64,000 nt of DNA from Tepidamorphus sp. (GTDB taxonomy: Bacteria; Pseudomonadota; Alphaproteobacteria; Rhizobiales; Tepidamorphaceae), in assembly GCA_028280885.1 (NCBI GenBank), contig JANQKY010000060.1, positions 43,921 to 107,920 of the forward strand. Direction: 5' to 3'. Shown here one piece after another: positions 46,096 to 56,000 of this stretch. The position numbers and the translations under genes are program-made. The notes beneath the pieces were generated by a model, which was not told the origin of the DNA, did no database searches, and saw only the letters and a program-made list of their open reading frames with translations. Numbering within the stretch: position 1 is the stretch's first letter; every line of letters starts with the position of its first letter.

Positions 46096-47949
46096 ATGCT
46101 CGATATTCCGCTCGCCCTGATCCTGATCAGTTCCGGCCTCCTGGTGCTGGCGGTGCTGACGAGCCTGATCGCCTTCCGCATCGGCGCGCCGCTGCTGCTG
46201 CTGTTTCTGGGGATCGGCCTGCTTGTCGGCGAGGACGGACTCGGGCTCGATTTCGACAACGCCCCGATCGCCTATTTCATCGGCGCGATCGCGCTTGCGG
46301 TGATCCTGTTCGATTCCGGCTTCAACACGCGCTTCGAAACGGCGACGCGGGCCGCCTGGCCGTCGCTGACGCTTGCAACCGTCGGCGTGTTGCTGACCAC
46401 CGGGCTTGTCGGCGCGGCCGTCCACTATCTCTCCGGCCTGTCCTGGCTTGCCTCGCTCCTGCTCGGCGCGATCGTCAGCTCGACGGACGCGGCCGCCGTG
46501 TTCTTCCTGCTCCGGGTCGGCGGCATCAATATCCGCGACCGGGTGCGGGCGACGCTGGAAGTCGAATCCGGCTCCAACGACCCGATGGCGGTGTTCCTGA
46601 CGGCGACCTTCGTCGACATGATCGTCGCCGGCCCGGAGATCGGCGCGCCGGTGATGACCTTCCTGCAGGCCTTCGCGCTGCAGATCGGGCTCGGCGCGGC
46701 GCTCGGGGTCGCCGGCGGCTATGTCATCGCCCGGTCGGTCAACCAGCTCAAGCTGGAGCCCGGGCTCTATCCCGTCATCGTGCTCGGCCTGGCGCTATTG
46801 TTGTTCTCGATCGTCAGCCTGATCGGCGGCTCGGGGTTCCTGGCGGTTTATCTCGCCGGCATGATCGCCGGCAATCTCGGCCGCCAGGGCATGCCGCTCC
46901 TGCGGCGCTTCAACGACGGGCTGACCTGGCTTGCCCAGATCGGCATGTTCCTGATCCTCGGCCTGCTCGCGACCCCGTCGGACTTCGGGCGGATCGCGCT
47001 GTATGGCGTGGTGGTCGCGCTGTTCCTGATCTTCATCGCCCGGCCGCTGGCGGTCTGGCTGTGCCTGTTGCCGTTCCGGTTCAGCCGCGAGGAGACCGCC
47101 TTCATCTCCTGGGTCGGCCTGCGCGGCGCCGTCTCGATCCTGCTCGCCATCCTGCCGATGACGGCGGGCATTCCGGCCGGACAGGCCTTCTTCAACGTCG
47201 CCTTCATCATCGTGCTGATCTCGATGGTCGTGCAGGGCTGGACGATCCGGCCGGTGGCGCGCTGGCTCGGGCTGGTGGTGCCGCCGGAGATCGGCCCGGT
47301 CGAGAAGGTCGAGCTGGAACTGCCCGGCCAGGCGACCCATGAGCTCGTCGTCTATCACATCGCCAGGGACAGCCCGGTCACCCGCGGCGAGCGCATCCCG
47401 CGCTGGGCGCGGCCCTCGCTGATCGTCCGCGACGGCCAGTCGATGAAACTGCAGGAGGCGGGGCCGCTGCAGGTCGGCGACTTCGTCTATATCTTCGCCG
47501 CGCCGCGCTATATCAGCCTGCTCGACCGGCTGTTCGCCGAGACGATCGCGCTTGAAGCCGACGACCGCGACTATTTCGGCGATTTTTCGCTCGGCGGCGA
47601 GGCGAAGCTTGCCGATGTCGCCCGCGAATACGGCATTGAGCCGGAGGATGGCGACCAGAGCCTGTCGGACTTCCTTCTGGCGGAGATCGGCGGCGAGCCG
47701 CATCGCGGCGACCGGGTGATCCTCGGCCCGGTCGAACTGATCGTCCGCGACGTCGAGGACGACAGGATCCGCTCGGTCGGCCTCAACCTCGTGCCCGACG
47801 AAACCCGCAGCAGGCTGCCGCTGTTCCAGAATCTCGACGAGATCATAACGGCGGTGCGCCGGCGGATCCGGGTGATGCGGAAAAGACGGGCGCGGAAACG
47901 GGTGGCTGGGAGGAGGAAGACCGGGAAGACGGCCGATCAGGCGGATTGA
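46096..47949 (+). CDS. CPA1-type K+/H+ (NhaP2-like) antiporter
   Basis: A 617-aa membrane protein. About 12 helices (residues 5-395) include GLLVGEDGLGLDFDN, AIVSSTDAAAVFFLL and ESGSNDPMAVFL, the NhaP family ion-site motifs (two Asp, S-T-D and N-D). It exchanges K+ or Na+ for protons at the inner membrane. The C-terminal half has a TrkA-C-like domain (LIVRDGQSMKLQEAGPLQVGD) and a CorC/HlyC transporter-associated domain (~500-590), typical for NhaP2. Start ATG 46096. Gene stands alone. Confidence 0.88.
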   Translation: MLDIPLALILISSGLLVLAVLTSLIAFRIGAPLLLLFLGIGLLVGEDGLGLDFDNAPIAYFIGAIALAVILFDSGFNTRFETATRAAWPSLTLATVGVLLTTGLVGAAVHYLSGLSWLASLLLGAIVSSTDAAAVFFLLRVGGINIRDRVRATLEVESGSNDPMAVFLTATFVDMIVAGPEIGAPVMTFLQAFALQIGLGAALGVAGGYVIARSVNQLKLEPGLYPVIVLGLALLLFSIVSLIGGSGFLAVYLAGMIAGNLGRQGMPLLRRFNDGLTWLAQIGMFLILGLLATPSDFGRIALYGVVVALFLIFIARPLAVWLCLLPFRFSREETAFISWVGLRGAVSILLAILPMTAGIPAGQAFFNVAFIIVLISMVVQGWTIRPVARWLGLVVPPEIGPVEKVELELPGQATHELVVYHIARDSPVTRGERIPRWARPSLIVRDGQSMKLQEAGPLQVGDFVYIFAAPRYISLLDRLFAETIALEADDRDYFGDFSLGGEAKLADVAREYGIEPEDGDQSLSDFLLAEIGGEPHRGDRVILGPVELIVRDVEDDRIRSVGLNLVPDETRSRLPLFQNLDEIITAVRRRIRVMRKRRARKRVAGRRKTGKTADQAD

Positions 47950-48021
47950 CGTTTCGCAAGGCAAGGCATCGCCCAAGTCTTAGGATTCGGGTTTCCCGTT
48001 ATCCGCAAGGCTGCCGTCTTC

Positions 48022-48372
48022 ATGAAACATCAAAGCCTGTTTGCCCGCGTATCGATCGCCGCCTGCCTTTTCGGCGCCTTGACCATCCTGCCCGTCTTCG
48101 CCCCGTCCGCCGGCGCGCAACCGGCCGATCCGAAGCGCGGCCGGGCGCTGGCCGAAATCTGGTGCATCACCTGCCATGTGATCGACCGCGAGCAGACGCG
48201 CGCCGTGCCGGCCAGTCCGCCGCCCTTTCCAGCGCTCGCCGACGATCCGGCCGTGACGCCCGAGCGCATATCGGGCTTCCTGCGCCAGCCGCATCCGCCG
48301 ATGCCCGACATGTCGCTGACGAACCAGGAGGTCGCCGACCTCGTCGCCTATATCCAGAGCCTGAAACAGTAG
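48022..48372 (+). CDS. Small periplasmic cytochrome c
   Basis: A 116-aa protein with a signal peptide (residues 1-32, ending AGAQ). One haem-binding CITCH (residues ~51-55) and a probable axial Met in HPPMPDMSLTNQEV. Length and VADLVAYIQSLK at the end are those of class I cytochrome c. Spaced 73 bp after the antiporter. It is convergent with ccdA by 15 bp, which supplies reduced thiols for haem attachment. Electron partners unknown. Confidence 0.87.
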   Translation: MKHQSLFARVSIAACLFGALTILPVFAPSAGAQPADPKRGRALAEIWCITCHVIDREQTRAVPASPPPFPALADDPAVTPERISGFLRQPHPPMPDMSLTNQEVADLVAYIQSLKQ

Positions 48373-48387
48373 CGGTTCCGGTCCGCG

Positions 48388-49125
48388 CTAACCGACATTG
48401 GCGAAGGCCGGGAAGGTCTCCAGCAACCAGTAGGAAAAGCTCGCCATCTGGCCGGTCAGGAACAGGACGCCGGTGACGACGAGCAGCGCGCCCATGGTCT
48501 TCTCGACCTTGCCCATGTGGTGGCGGAAGCGCTTCATCATCCGCATGAACGGACCGGCGAACAGGGAGGCGGCCAGGAACGGCAGGCCGATGCCGAGCGA
48601 ATAGACCGCCAGCAGCACCGCGCCGGAGCCGACCGTGTCCTCGGTGCCGGCAACGAACAGGATGGCTGCCAGAACAGGACCGACGCAGGGCGTCCAGCCG
48701 AACGCGAAGGCGATGCCGATCAGATAGGCGCCGCCGAGGCCGGCCGGCCGGCGCTCGACATGCATCCGCGCCTCGCGATAGAGCAGCCCGATGCGGAACA
48801 CGCCGAGGAAATGCAGGCCCATGATGATGATGATCGCGCCGGCGATATAGCCGAACAGGTCCAGATACTGCATGACGACGCGGCCGAGCGCCGAGGCGCT
48901 GGCGCCCAGCAATACGAAGACGGTGGTGAAGCCGAGCACGAAGGCGAGCGCGGAAAAGAAGACCTTGCGCCGCGGTACGGCGCCGCCCTCGTTGCCGGTC
49001 AACTCGTCGAGCGAGACGCCGGCCAGGAAGCACAGATAGGGCGGCACCAGAGGCAGGACACAGGGCGAGACGAACGACAGGACGCCGGCCAGAAACGCAC
49101 CCCACAGTGTTACATCAATGCCCAA
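48388..49125 (-). CDS. ccdA: CcdA-type thiol/disulfide membrane transporter for cytochrome c maturation
   Basis: A 245-aa integral membrane protein of six helices. The redox cysteines lie in FVSPCVLPLVP and WTPCVGPVL, the CcdA/DsbD-beta signature. It passes reducing power from thioredoxin to the periplasm for cytochrome c assembly. Start taken as TTG at 49123-49125 because AGGTGGAG lies about 9 bases upstream; a TTG six codons earlier (49143) also fits. Divergent from the ArsR-family regulator, which may sense sulfur oxidation state. Confidence 0.87.
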   Translation of the reverse strand: MGIDVTLWGAFLAGVLSFVSPCVLPLVPPYLCFLAGVSLDELTGNEGGAVPRRKVFFSALAFVLGFTTVFVLLGASASALGRVVMQYLDLFGYIAGAIIIIMGLHFLGVFRIGLLYREARMHVERRPAGLGGAYLIGIAFAFGWTPCVGPVLAAILFVAGTEDTVGSGAVLLAVYSLGIGLPFLAASLFAGPFMRMMKRFRHHMGKVEKTMGALLVVTGVLFLTGQMASFSYWLLETFPAFANVG

Positions 49126-49293
49126 GCGGCTTCTCCACCTCAAGCGATCGCAAACGACATCGCCCGCGCGCGCGGGTCCGACCGCTCAATCGAATAGCGA
49201 AGACCGGCCGGCACCACAACGCCGGTCCGTGCTACCAATCGTCACTTTCGCTCGCGGCTTCGTGAAACCCGCTCCCTGCGAGCGCCACAATTG

Positions 49294-49325
49294 CGGGCGA
49301 AACGCTTCCACGGGCGAAACGCTTC
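49294..49325. repeat. Direct 15-mer repeat, period 17
   Basis: CGGGCGAAACGCTTC occurs at 49294-49308 and 49311-49325 in direct orientation, separated by two bases. Confidence 0.85.
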
Positions 49326-49469
49326 GGTCCGACCGTGTTATTTTCGCCCCATACGCATTTTTGTATGGTTACTTGCGGGTTGCCAAGTATCATGATGAGC
49401 CGATGCAATTGTCAGGCTGCGGAACACCGGTAGCGGGGATCCTGCGGCGATCGGGGGCGGCCCGATTTG

Positions 49470-49514
49470 CCCGGATCTATCAGGCCCGGATCTATTGGGC
49501 CCGGATCTATTGGG
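49470..49514. repeat. Three tandem 15-bp units before the ArsR start
   Basis: Units 49470-49484, 49485-49499 and 49500-49514: CCCGGATCTATCAGG, then CCCGGATCTATTGGG twice. The array ends one base before the ATG at 49516, so the last unit's GGG provides the ribosome site. Confidence 0.9.
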
Positions 49515-49515
49515 G

Positions 49516-49878
49516 ATGACACGGAACCGAACCGAAAGGCAGCGGCCCGCTGCGGCATTACCGCATGATCTCGACGACATGTTCGAGAACGCGAAATCGG
49601 CCTGCGCGCTCCTGAAGGCGCTTGCGCACGAGAACCGGCTGTTGATCCTGTGCCTGCTTGCCGAGGGCGAGAAATCCGTCACCGAACTCGAAGACCTTCT
49701 CGGCCTCAGGCAGCCGTCGGTCTCCCAGCAGCTGGCCCGGCTGCGCATCGACCGGATGGTCGATACCCGCCGGGACGGCAAGACGATCTACTACCGGCTG
49801 TCCGATAAAAACGTCGAGCGGGTGATCGACGCCCTCTACGATATCTACTGCACGACACGGCGGACGAATTCCGGATAG
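49516..49878 (+). CDS. ArsR-family regulator, BigR/SqrR-like persulfide sensor
   Basis: A 120-aa winged-helix repressor: SACALLKALAHENRLLILCLL, recognition helix LRQPSVSQQLARLR and wing TRRDGKTIYYRL. It keeps the two Cys that define BigR/SqrR: one in LLILCLLAEGEKSV and one in ALYDIYC near the end. In that group they form a tetrasulfide with reactive sulfur, releasing DNA. ATG 49516 was chosen; an in-frame TTG 49495 lies inside the repeat. Divergent from ccdA and upstream of a cytochrome c; no sulfide-oxidising gene is beside it. Confidence 0.82.
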   Translation: MTRNRTERQRPAAALPHDLDDMFENAKSACALLKALAHENRLLILCLLAEGEKSVTELEDLLGLRQPSVSQQLARLRIDRMVDTRRDGKTIYYRLSDKNVERVIDALYDIYCTTRRTNSG

Positions 49879-49986
49879 GGCGCGCCGCTGAGACAAGGGT
49901 CCCTGGGGCCGGCGGGAATGCGCCTATTTGCCCTATTTCCCCGGCAGGCTTTCCCCATTAGGGTCAGCATCGGTCCCGTTCGCCGG

Positions 49987-50012
49987 GTCATTCCACTGGG
50001 TCATTCCACTGG
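49987..50012. repeat. Tandem 13-mer duplication
   Basis: GTCATTCCACTGG occurs twice head to tail upstream of the cytochrome c gene at 50109. Confidence 0.85.
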
Positions 50013-50108
50013 GCCCTCTCGCCAGGCAGCCTTTGCGTCAATCAGACTGAATGTGACCTTTGTCCAGCTAATCCTCCCCTCCCCCGAAACCGTTCCGAGG
50101 AGATCGAC

Positions 50109-50531
50109 ATGAAATCGCGCGCCCTGTTCGCCGCCCTGACCGTTTCCGCCCTTTGCCTGTCAGCTTCGGGTCTGTCAGCGCCGGCATTTGCCGAAGGCGA
50201 TCCGGAAAAGGGAGAATCCGTATTCAAGAAATGCCGCGCCTGTCATGCCGTGGGCGACGGTGCGAAGAACAAGGTCGGGCCCCATCTGAACGACGTGATC
50301 GGCCGCCAGGCGGGAACCGGCGAAGGGTTCAAATACTCCTCCTCGATGATCGAAGCCGGCGAAAACGGCCTGGTCTGGACGGAGGACAATATCGAGGCCT
50401 ATCTGCGCGACCCGCGCGGCTTCATTCCGAAGAACCGCATGGCCTTCGCCGGCCTGAAGAAGGACGACGAGGTGGACAACGTCATCGCCTATATCAAGCA
50501 GTTCAGCGACGGCGGCGACACGTCCAACTAG
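50109..50531 (+). CDS. Class I cytochrome c (c2/c552-like)
   Basis: A 140-aa protein with a signal peptide (residues 1-28, ending AFA). Haem motif CRACH at ~41-45, and an axial Met in NRMAFAG. The spacing, the WTEDNIEAYLRDPRGFIP block and C-terminal DNVIAYIKQ match periplasmic cytochromes c2/c550 that carry electrons to oxidases. SD AGGAG before ATG. It follows the ArsR gene by 230 bp and is bounded by a strong hairpin at 50577-50601. Confidence 0.92.
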   Translation: MKSRALFAALTVSALCLSASGLSAPAFAEGDPEKGESVFKKCRACHAVGDGAKNKVGPHLNDVIGRQAGTGEGFKYSSSMIEAGENGLVWTEDNIEAYLRDPRGFIPKNRMAFAGLKKDDEVDNVIAYIKQFSDGGDTSN

Positions 50532-50576
50532 CGGGCGAACGACCGGACCGCGCCCGCGCGGCATCCCGACCTATCG

Positions 50577-50601
50577 GACCGGCCTTCGCGGAAGGCCGGT
50601 C
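50577..50601. terminator. Strong bidirectional hairpin terminator
   Basis: Perfect 10-bp arms GACCGGCCTT (50577-50586) and AAGGCCGGTC (50592-50601) with a 5-base loop. It lies between the ends of the convergent cytochrome c and membrane-protein genes. No long T run, but the stem is strong and position fits. Confidence 0.75.
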
Positions 50602-50611
50602 TCAGCACTGA

Positions 50612-50989
50612 TCAACGATTGCCCGTCGGTCCGGCAACCGCCCGGACCGGAGCCTTTGCGGTGGTAAAGAAACGCGCCGCCGATTTCCTGCTGCCACGAT
50701 CTGACCCGCCGCCATCGTAGGGCAGCGCCATGATCGCCGTTCCCATCGCAACGCTGCCGAACGTAATCACGAAGCCGAAGGCCAACAGGCCAATCGACAG
50801 GACCGGATTGCGGTCGGCCAGAATGAGCCGGCCGATCGCCTGGGTATCCGTCCAGATCAACACGCCGACGAGGATCAGGGCGACGGCCGTGCCGATCGCC
50901 GCGTTGATGGCCAGAAAACGGATCAGTCGCCATTGGCGCGGGTTGGTCTGGCCTGCGTCTTCGCGCAAGCCGGCTGTGCTGTCAGGCAT
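50612..50989 (-). CDS. Small two-helix membrane protein (unknown)
   Basis: A 125-aa protein with two hydrophobic segments: residues 22-45 (RFLAINAAIGTAVALILVGV) and 60-90 (VLSIGLLAFGFVITFGSVAM). Ends are charged, and the C-terminal 35 residues are basic. Family not recognised, though the spacing resembles alphaproteobacterial hypothetical proteins of this size. GAGACGAGCG precedes ATG 50989. It ends just after the hairpin shared with the cytochrome gene. No functional clue from neighbours. Confidence 0.65.
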   Translation of the reverse strand: MPDSTAGLREDAGQTNPRQWRLIRFLAINAAIGTAVALILVGVLIWTDTQAIGRLILADRNPVLSIGLLAFGFVITFGSVAMGTAIMALPYDGGGSDRGSRKSAARFFTTAKAPVRAVAGPTGNR

Positions 50990-51160
50990 CGCTCGTCTCT
51001 CTTCGGGGTCGGGTCAATGAGATATCAGATCCATGATGCCGCGATTTTCGTAAATCGGTCAGGCGGCATCGCGTCGCACGGTATGGAACCGGCGAACTAT
51101 GCTGCCACGCACAAAATCCTGCTGCACTGCCGCAATCTTGACACTCTATGCCCATCGATT

Positions 51161-51179
51161 ATATGTTTGGCCTACATAT
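51161..51179. promoter_or_regulatory. Candidate PadR operator
   Basis: Perfect arms ATATGT and ACATAT separated by 7 bases, inside an AT-rich promoter-like stretch 95 bp before the padR-type gene. PadR proteins usually bind ATGT-N8-ACAT; here spacing is 7, so it is close but not exact. Autoregulation of the padR-RND operon is the likely role. Confidence 0.55.
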
Positions 51180-51273
51180 TCACATCGAGAATATGACGAC
51201 CATATATATCACTGTCGGCCGACAGCCGGAAAGCAGATCGTGAACCGCAAGGCGGCCGCCGGGAGGCAAACAG

Positions 51274-51819
51274 ATGAATGCGCGTACGCTGTGCCTGGCG
51301 ATTCTCTTCGTGAAGGAGGCCACGGGCTATGAAATCCGCAAGCAGTCGGTGGAAGGCAATTTCAGCTATTTCGTCGATGTCAGCTTCGGCGCCATCTATC
51401 CCGCCCTCAACCGCCTGACCGAGGACGGGCTCGTCGAGTGCCGCGACGAAGTCAATCCGGGCAAACCCGCGCGCAAAGTCTATTCGATCACGCCGGCCGG
51501 CCGTATCGCCTTCGTTAAGGCCCTGCACGAACCGGTCGAACATGACGTGTTCAAGTCGCAGTTTCTGCTGGTTTCGAAGTTCTCCGACCTGGTGGATACA
51601 AGCCGGATGGCGCGGCTCCTGGACGACCGGATCGCCGACCTCAGCGAAAAGCTGGAGATGATGTATGATATGCGCCAGGCCTGCACGGAGCCGGCGCCGC
51701 TTTGGACAATCAACTACGGCATCACCGTTCACGAAGCCAGCCTCGACTACCTGAGAAACAACCGCGACGCGCTGCTTGCGATCTCCGCCGGCGCGCATGC
51801 GAGCGAGGCGGCCGAATAG
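51274..51819 (+). CDS. PadR-family transcriptional regulator
   Basis: A 181-aa winged-helix regulator. N-terminal PadR domain (ARTLCLAILFVKEATGYEIRK, then YPALNRLTEDGLVE, and the wing PARKVYSITPAGR) and a helical C-terminal dimerisation domain (residues ~95-175). GGAGG stands 8 bases before ATG. It heads a tight operon with an RND adaptor and pump (46 bp to the adaptor), so it likely represses the efflux genes until a phenolic, drug or other ligand binds. Confidence 0.9.
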   Translation: MNARTLCLAILFVKEATGYEIRKQSVEGNFSYFVDVSFGAIYPALNRLTEDGLVECRDEVNPGKPARKVYSITPAGRIAFVKALHEPVEHDVFKSQFLLVSKFSDLVDTSRMARLLDDRIADLSEKLEMMYDMRQACTEPAPLWTINYGITVHEASLDYLRNNRDALLAISAGAHASEAAE

Positions 51820-51864
51820 GCCGGCCGACACACGCCGGACCGGTACCCGGCGGGGAGCAAGAGT

Positions 51865-53028
51865 ATGCGAGCATCATATCTTTGGGCGATCCTGATCACG
51901 CTTGCGATCGGCGGGTGGCTGGCATCGGGCCAGGTGATCATCAGCGGCCAGGGCGACACGGAAGCCGTCGCGGCCACGTCGCCGGAGGCAACCGACACGT
52001 CGCAGGCGGACCCGGCGGTCGTCGAGGACGTGCCCTTCAAGGTGCGGGTGCGGACGATCTCGGCGATCGACCGGGAGGCCGAACTGAAGATCCGCGGCCG
52101 CACCGAAGCCGAACAGCGCGTCAACCTGCGCGCGCAGACGCCGGGACTGGTCGAGGAGATCGCCGTCGAGAAGGGCGACAAGGTCGCCGCCGGCGACGTG
52201 GTCTGCAAGCTCGAAGCCGGAAGCCGCCAGGCGCATATCCTGCGCGCGCGCGCAGGCCTGGCCCAGGCCGAGCTCGATCACGACGCGCTGAGCAAGCTGA
52301 GCGAAAAGGGCTATGCGGCGCAGACGCGGGTCCGGTCGGCGAAGGCTGCGCTGGACGCGGCGCGGGCCGAGCTCCATGAAGCCGAACTCGACCTCGACCG
52401 GACGACGCTCAGGGCGCCGTTCGACGGCATCATCGATACGCTGCCCGCCGAGATCGGCACATTGCTCAATGTCGGCGACGTCTGCGCGGAGATCGTCGCC
52501 GGCGATCCGATGCTGGTCGTCGCCCAGGTATCGGAACGCGATGTCGGCAAGCTCAAGACCGGCATGTCCGGCACGGCCCGGCTCGTCACCGGCGACACCG
52601 TCGAGGGCAGGCTGAGCTTCATCGCCCCGTCGGCCGATCAGGAAACCCGCACCTTCCGCATCGAGCTTGCCGTGCCGAATGCCGACGACCGGCTGCGCGA
52701 CGGGGTGACCGCGGAGATCACCATCCCGCTTGAGACGACCCGGGCACATCGCTTTTCACCGGCGATCCTGACGCTCAACGACAGCGGCGCGATCGGCGTG
52801 CGCGTCGTCGAGGCCGGCAACACGGTCGCCTGGAACGAAGTCCAGATCCTCGGCAACGAGGACGGCGCGGTCTGGGTCGCCGGCCTTCCCGAAACCGTCA
52901 CCATCATCACGGTCGGCCAGGAATATGTCGAAGCCGGCGAGACGGTCGCACCCGTCGTCGAAACGGGAACACCTGCGCCCGCGATCGACACCGCCGACAG
53001 CGATGCTGCGGGAGTACCGACCCAATGA
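51865..53028 (+). CDS. RND efflux periplasmic adaptor (MFP)
   Basis: A 387-aa membrane-fusion protein. An N-terminal signal anchor (residues 5-25) is followed by a 35-residue Asp/Thr linker. Then come a lipoyl/hairpin core (EQRVNLRAQTPGLVEEIAVEKGD and VCKLEAGSRQAHILRARAG), beta-barrel (VAQVSERDVGKLKTGMSG) and membrane-proximal domain. It bridges inner-membrane pump and outer-membrane channel. The 3' end overlaps the pump gene (ATGATGA). No outer-membrane TolC gene is nearby. Confidence 0.9.
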   Translation: MRASYLWAILITLAIGGWLASGQVIISGQGDTEAVAATSPEATDTSQADPAVVEDVPFKVRVRTISAIDREAELKIRGRTEAEQRVNLRAQTPGLVEEIAVEKGDKVAAGDVVCKLEAGSRQAHILRARAGLAQAELDHDALSKLSEKGYAAQTRVRSAKAALDAARAELHEAELDLDRTTLRAPFDGIIDTLPAEIGTLLNVGDVCAEIVAGDPMLVVAQVSERDVGKLKTGMSGTARLVTGDTVEGRLSFIAPSADQETRTFRIELAVPNADDRLRDGVTAEITIPLETTRAHRFSPAILTLNDSGAIGVRVVEAGNTVAWNEVQILGNEDGAVWVAGLPETVTIITVGQEYVEAGETVAPVVETGTPAPAIDTADSDAAGVPTQ

Positions 53029-56000
53029 TGAACGCACTCGCCGGCATCCTGTCGCATCGCCGGACCGTTCTGACGCTGCTGGTCGCCATGGTCGGCGCCG
53101 GCATCATGTCCTATATCGGCCTGCCCAAGGACGCCAATCCGGACATCGACGTGCCGGTCTTCTACGTCTCCGTCTCCCAGCAGGGCATCTCGCCGGAGGA
53201 CGCGGAGCGCCTGCTGGTGCGCCCGCTGGAAACGCAGTTGCGCGGGCTCGACGGGCTGAAGGAACTGACCGGCATCGCCAGCGAAGGCCATGCCGCGGTC
53301 CTGATGGAGTTCAATATCGACTTCGACAAGGACGCAGCCCTTGCCGATGTCCGCGCCAAGGTCGACCAGGCCAAGGCCGAGTTGCCGGCCGAGGCCGACG
53401 AGCCGCAGGTGTTCGAAACCAATTTCTCGCTGACGCCGACGATCATCGTGACGCTGTCGGGCAATGTGCCCGAGCGCACGCTGCTCAGGCATGCGCGCCG
53501 GCTGCAGGACGAGATCGAGGGCATTCCCACCGTTCTGGAGGCCAATCTGGTCGGCCACCGGGACGAACTGCTGGAAATCGTCATCGACGCAACGCAGCTT
53601 GAATCCTACGGGATCAGCCAGGACCAGCTGATCCGCGCGGTCACGGCCAACAACCAGCTCGTCGCCGCCGGCTTCATCGATGACGGCGCGGGCCGGTTCA
53701 ACGTCAAGGTGCCCGGCCTGTTCGAGACCGCCTCGGATGTCTACGGCCTGCCGATCAAGGTGGTCGGCGACGGCGTGGTGACCCTGTCCGACATCGCCGA
53801 CATCCGCCGCACCTTCGTCGACCCCACATCGTTCACGCGGATCAACGGCAAGCCGGCGATATCGATCCAGGTGGTCAAGCGGATCGGCACCAACATCATC
53901 GACAACAACGCCCAGGTGCGCGAGGTCGTCGCCGAGGAGACGGCAAACTGGCCCGATACGATCGCGATCGGTTATTCGCTCGACCAGTCGAAATTCATCA
54001 ACGAGGTGCAGGGCTCGCTGCAATCCTCGATCATGACGGCGATCGCGCTGGTGATGATCGTCGTCGTTGCCGCGCTTGGCCTGCGCTCGGCGCTGCTGAT
54101 CGGACTTGCCATCCCGACATCGTTCCTGATCGGGTTCCTGATCCTGGCGCTGGTCGGCATGACCGTGAACATGATGGTGATGTTCGGGCTGGTGCTGACC
54201 GTCGGCATGCTGGTCGACGGGGCGATCGTCATCGTCGAATATGCCGACCGCAAGATGGCCGAGGGCGTCGAGCGGCAGAAGGCCTATACGATGGCCGCGC
54301 AACGCATGTTCTGGCCGATCTTCTCCTCGACCGCGACGACGCTCGCAGCCTTCCTGCCGATGCTGTTGTGGCCCGGCGTGCCCGGCGAGTTCATGAGCTA
54401 CCTGCCGATCATGGTGATCATCGTCTTGTCGGCGGCCCTGATCACCGCGATGGTGTTCCTGCCCGTGCTCGGCAGCATCATCGGCCGCACGGCGGCGACG
54501 CCGCAGCAGCTCGAGGAGGCCAAGAAGCTGTCGGGCGACAGCCATGTCGACTATTCGGAGATCCGTGGCTTCACCGGCGTCTATGTCCGCTTCCTGAAGG
54601 TGGTCGCCGGCCATCCGCTCGGCCATATCGCCGTCATCGCCGCGGCGATCGGCGTCGCCTTCTCCGTGTTCTCCTATTTCGGCCAGCACAATGCCGGCGT
54701 CGAATTCTTCGTCGACGAGGAGCCCGAACAGGTCATCGTCTTCGTGCGCGGCCGCGGCAACCTGTCGGCCTTCGAGCAGCGCGACCTCGTCGCCGAGGTC
54801 GAGGACGAGGTGATGAAGGTCTCCGGCATCAAGACGGTCATCACCACGGTCAACGGCGAAAGCTCCGGCACCGGCCCGGGCGGCGTGCAGGACCGGCCGA
54901 ACGATTCGATCGGCGAGTTGATGATCGAACTGAAGGACTATTGCTGCCGGCGCAAGGCGGAGGAGATCTTCGCCGAGATCCGCGAGCGAACCGCGCCGAT
55001 CGCCGGCACCATCATCCAGATCACCAAGATCGAGGGCGGCCCGCCGACCGGCAAGGACGTGCAGCTCGAGGTCTCCGGCAGCGACTATGACGAGGTCAAG
55101 CGGGTCGCGGGCCTGGTGCGCGACCACATGGAAACGCAGATGACCGGCCTGCGCGACATCGAGGACAGCCGCTCGCTGCCCGGTATCGAGTGGGAACTGG
55201 AGGTCGACCGGCGCGAGGCCGGGCGCTTCGGCGCCGACGTGCAGTCGGTCGGGGCGATGATCCAGCTCGTCACCAACGGCATCCTGGTCGGCACCTACCG
55301 GCCGAACGATTCCGACGACGAGATCGACATCCGCGTGCGCCTGCCCGAGGACGAGCGCAATATCGACCGGCTCGACACGCTGCGCATCTCGACGCCGGAC
55401 GGGATGATGCCGATCCGCAACTTCGTGGAACGCACCGCCAAGCCGAAGGTCTCCGAGATCGAGCGCAAGAACGGCCGCTTCGCCATCGACGTCAAGGCAA
55501 ACGTGCTGTCTGAACAGGGTATCCTGGCCGACGACAAGGTGCGCGAGCTTGGCGCCTGGCTGGAGACGCAGACCTTCCCGACCGGGATCTACACCCGCTT
55601 CCGCGGCGCCGACGAGGAACAGCAGGAATCGCAGGCCTTCCTGGGCAAGGCGGCGATGGCGGCGATGTTCATCATGTTCATCATCCTGGTGACGCAGTTC
55701 AACTCGTTCTACCAGACGATCCTGACTCTCTCGACCGTGGTGATGTCGGTCGTCGGCGTGCTGATCGGCATGCTGGTGACGGGCCAGAAATTCTCGGTGA
55801 TCATGACGGGGACGGGCATCGTCGCGCTCGCCGGCATCGTGGTGAACAACGCGATCGTGCTGATCGATACCTATAACCGGATGCGCCAGAACGGCTTGCC
55901 GGGGCTGGAAGCGGTGCTGCGCACCTGCGCCCAGCGGCTGCGGCCGATCCTCCTGACCACCATCACCACGATCATGGGCCTCGTGCCGATGGCGCTGCAG

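Larger units (their letters stand above)
49126..49515. promoter_or_regulatory. Divergent control region between ccdA and the ArsR gene
   Basis: About 390 bp without a gene. Inverted arms CCATAC (49349-49354) and GTATGG (49363-49368) enclose 8 bases, a possible ArsR-family site. A 15-mer CGGGCGAAACGCTTC is repeated at 49294-49308 and 49311-49325, and three 15-bp units lie next to the ArsR start. Confidence 0.5.

Noticed and set aside
52638..55127. An 829-codon minus-strand frame opposite the RND genes, and similar long antisense frames at 605-3652, 8440-11211 and 12791-14968
   Set aside because: All are reverse complements of well-supported genes in GC-rich DNA; no signal peptides, domains or ribosome sites.
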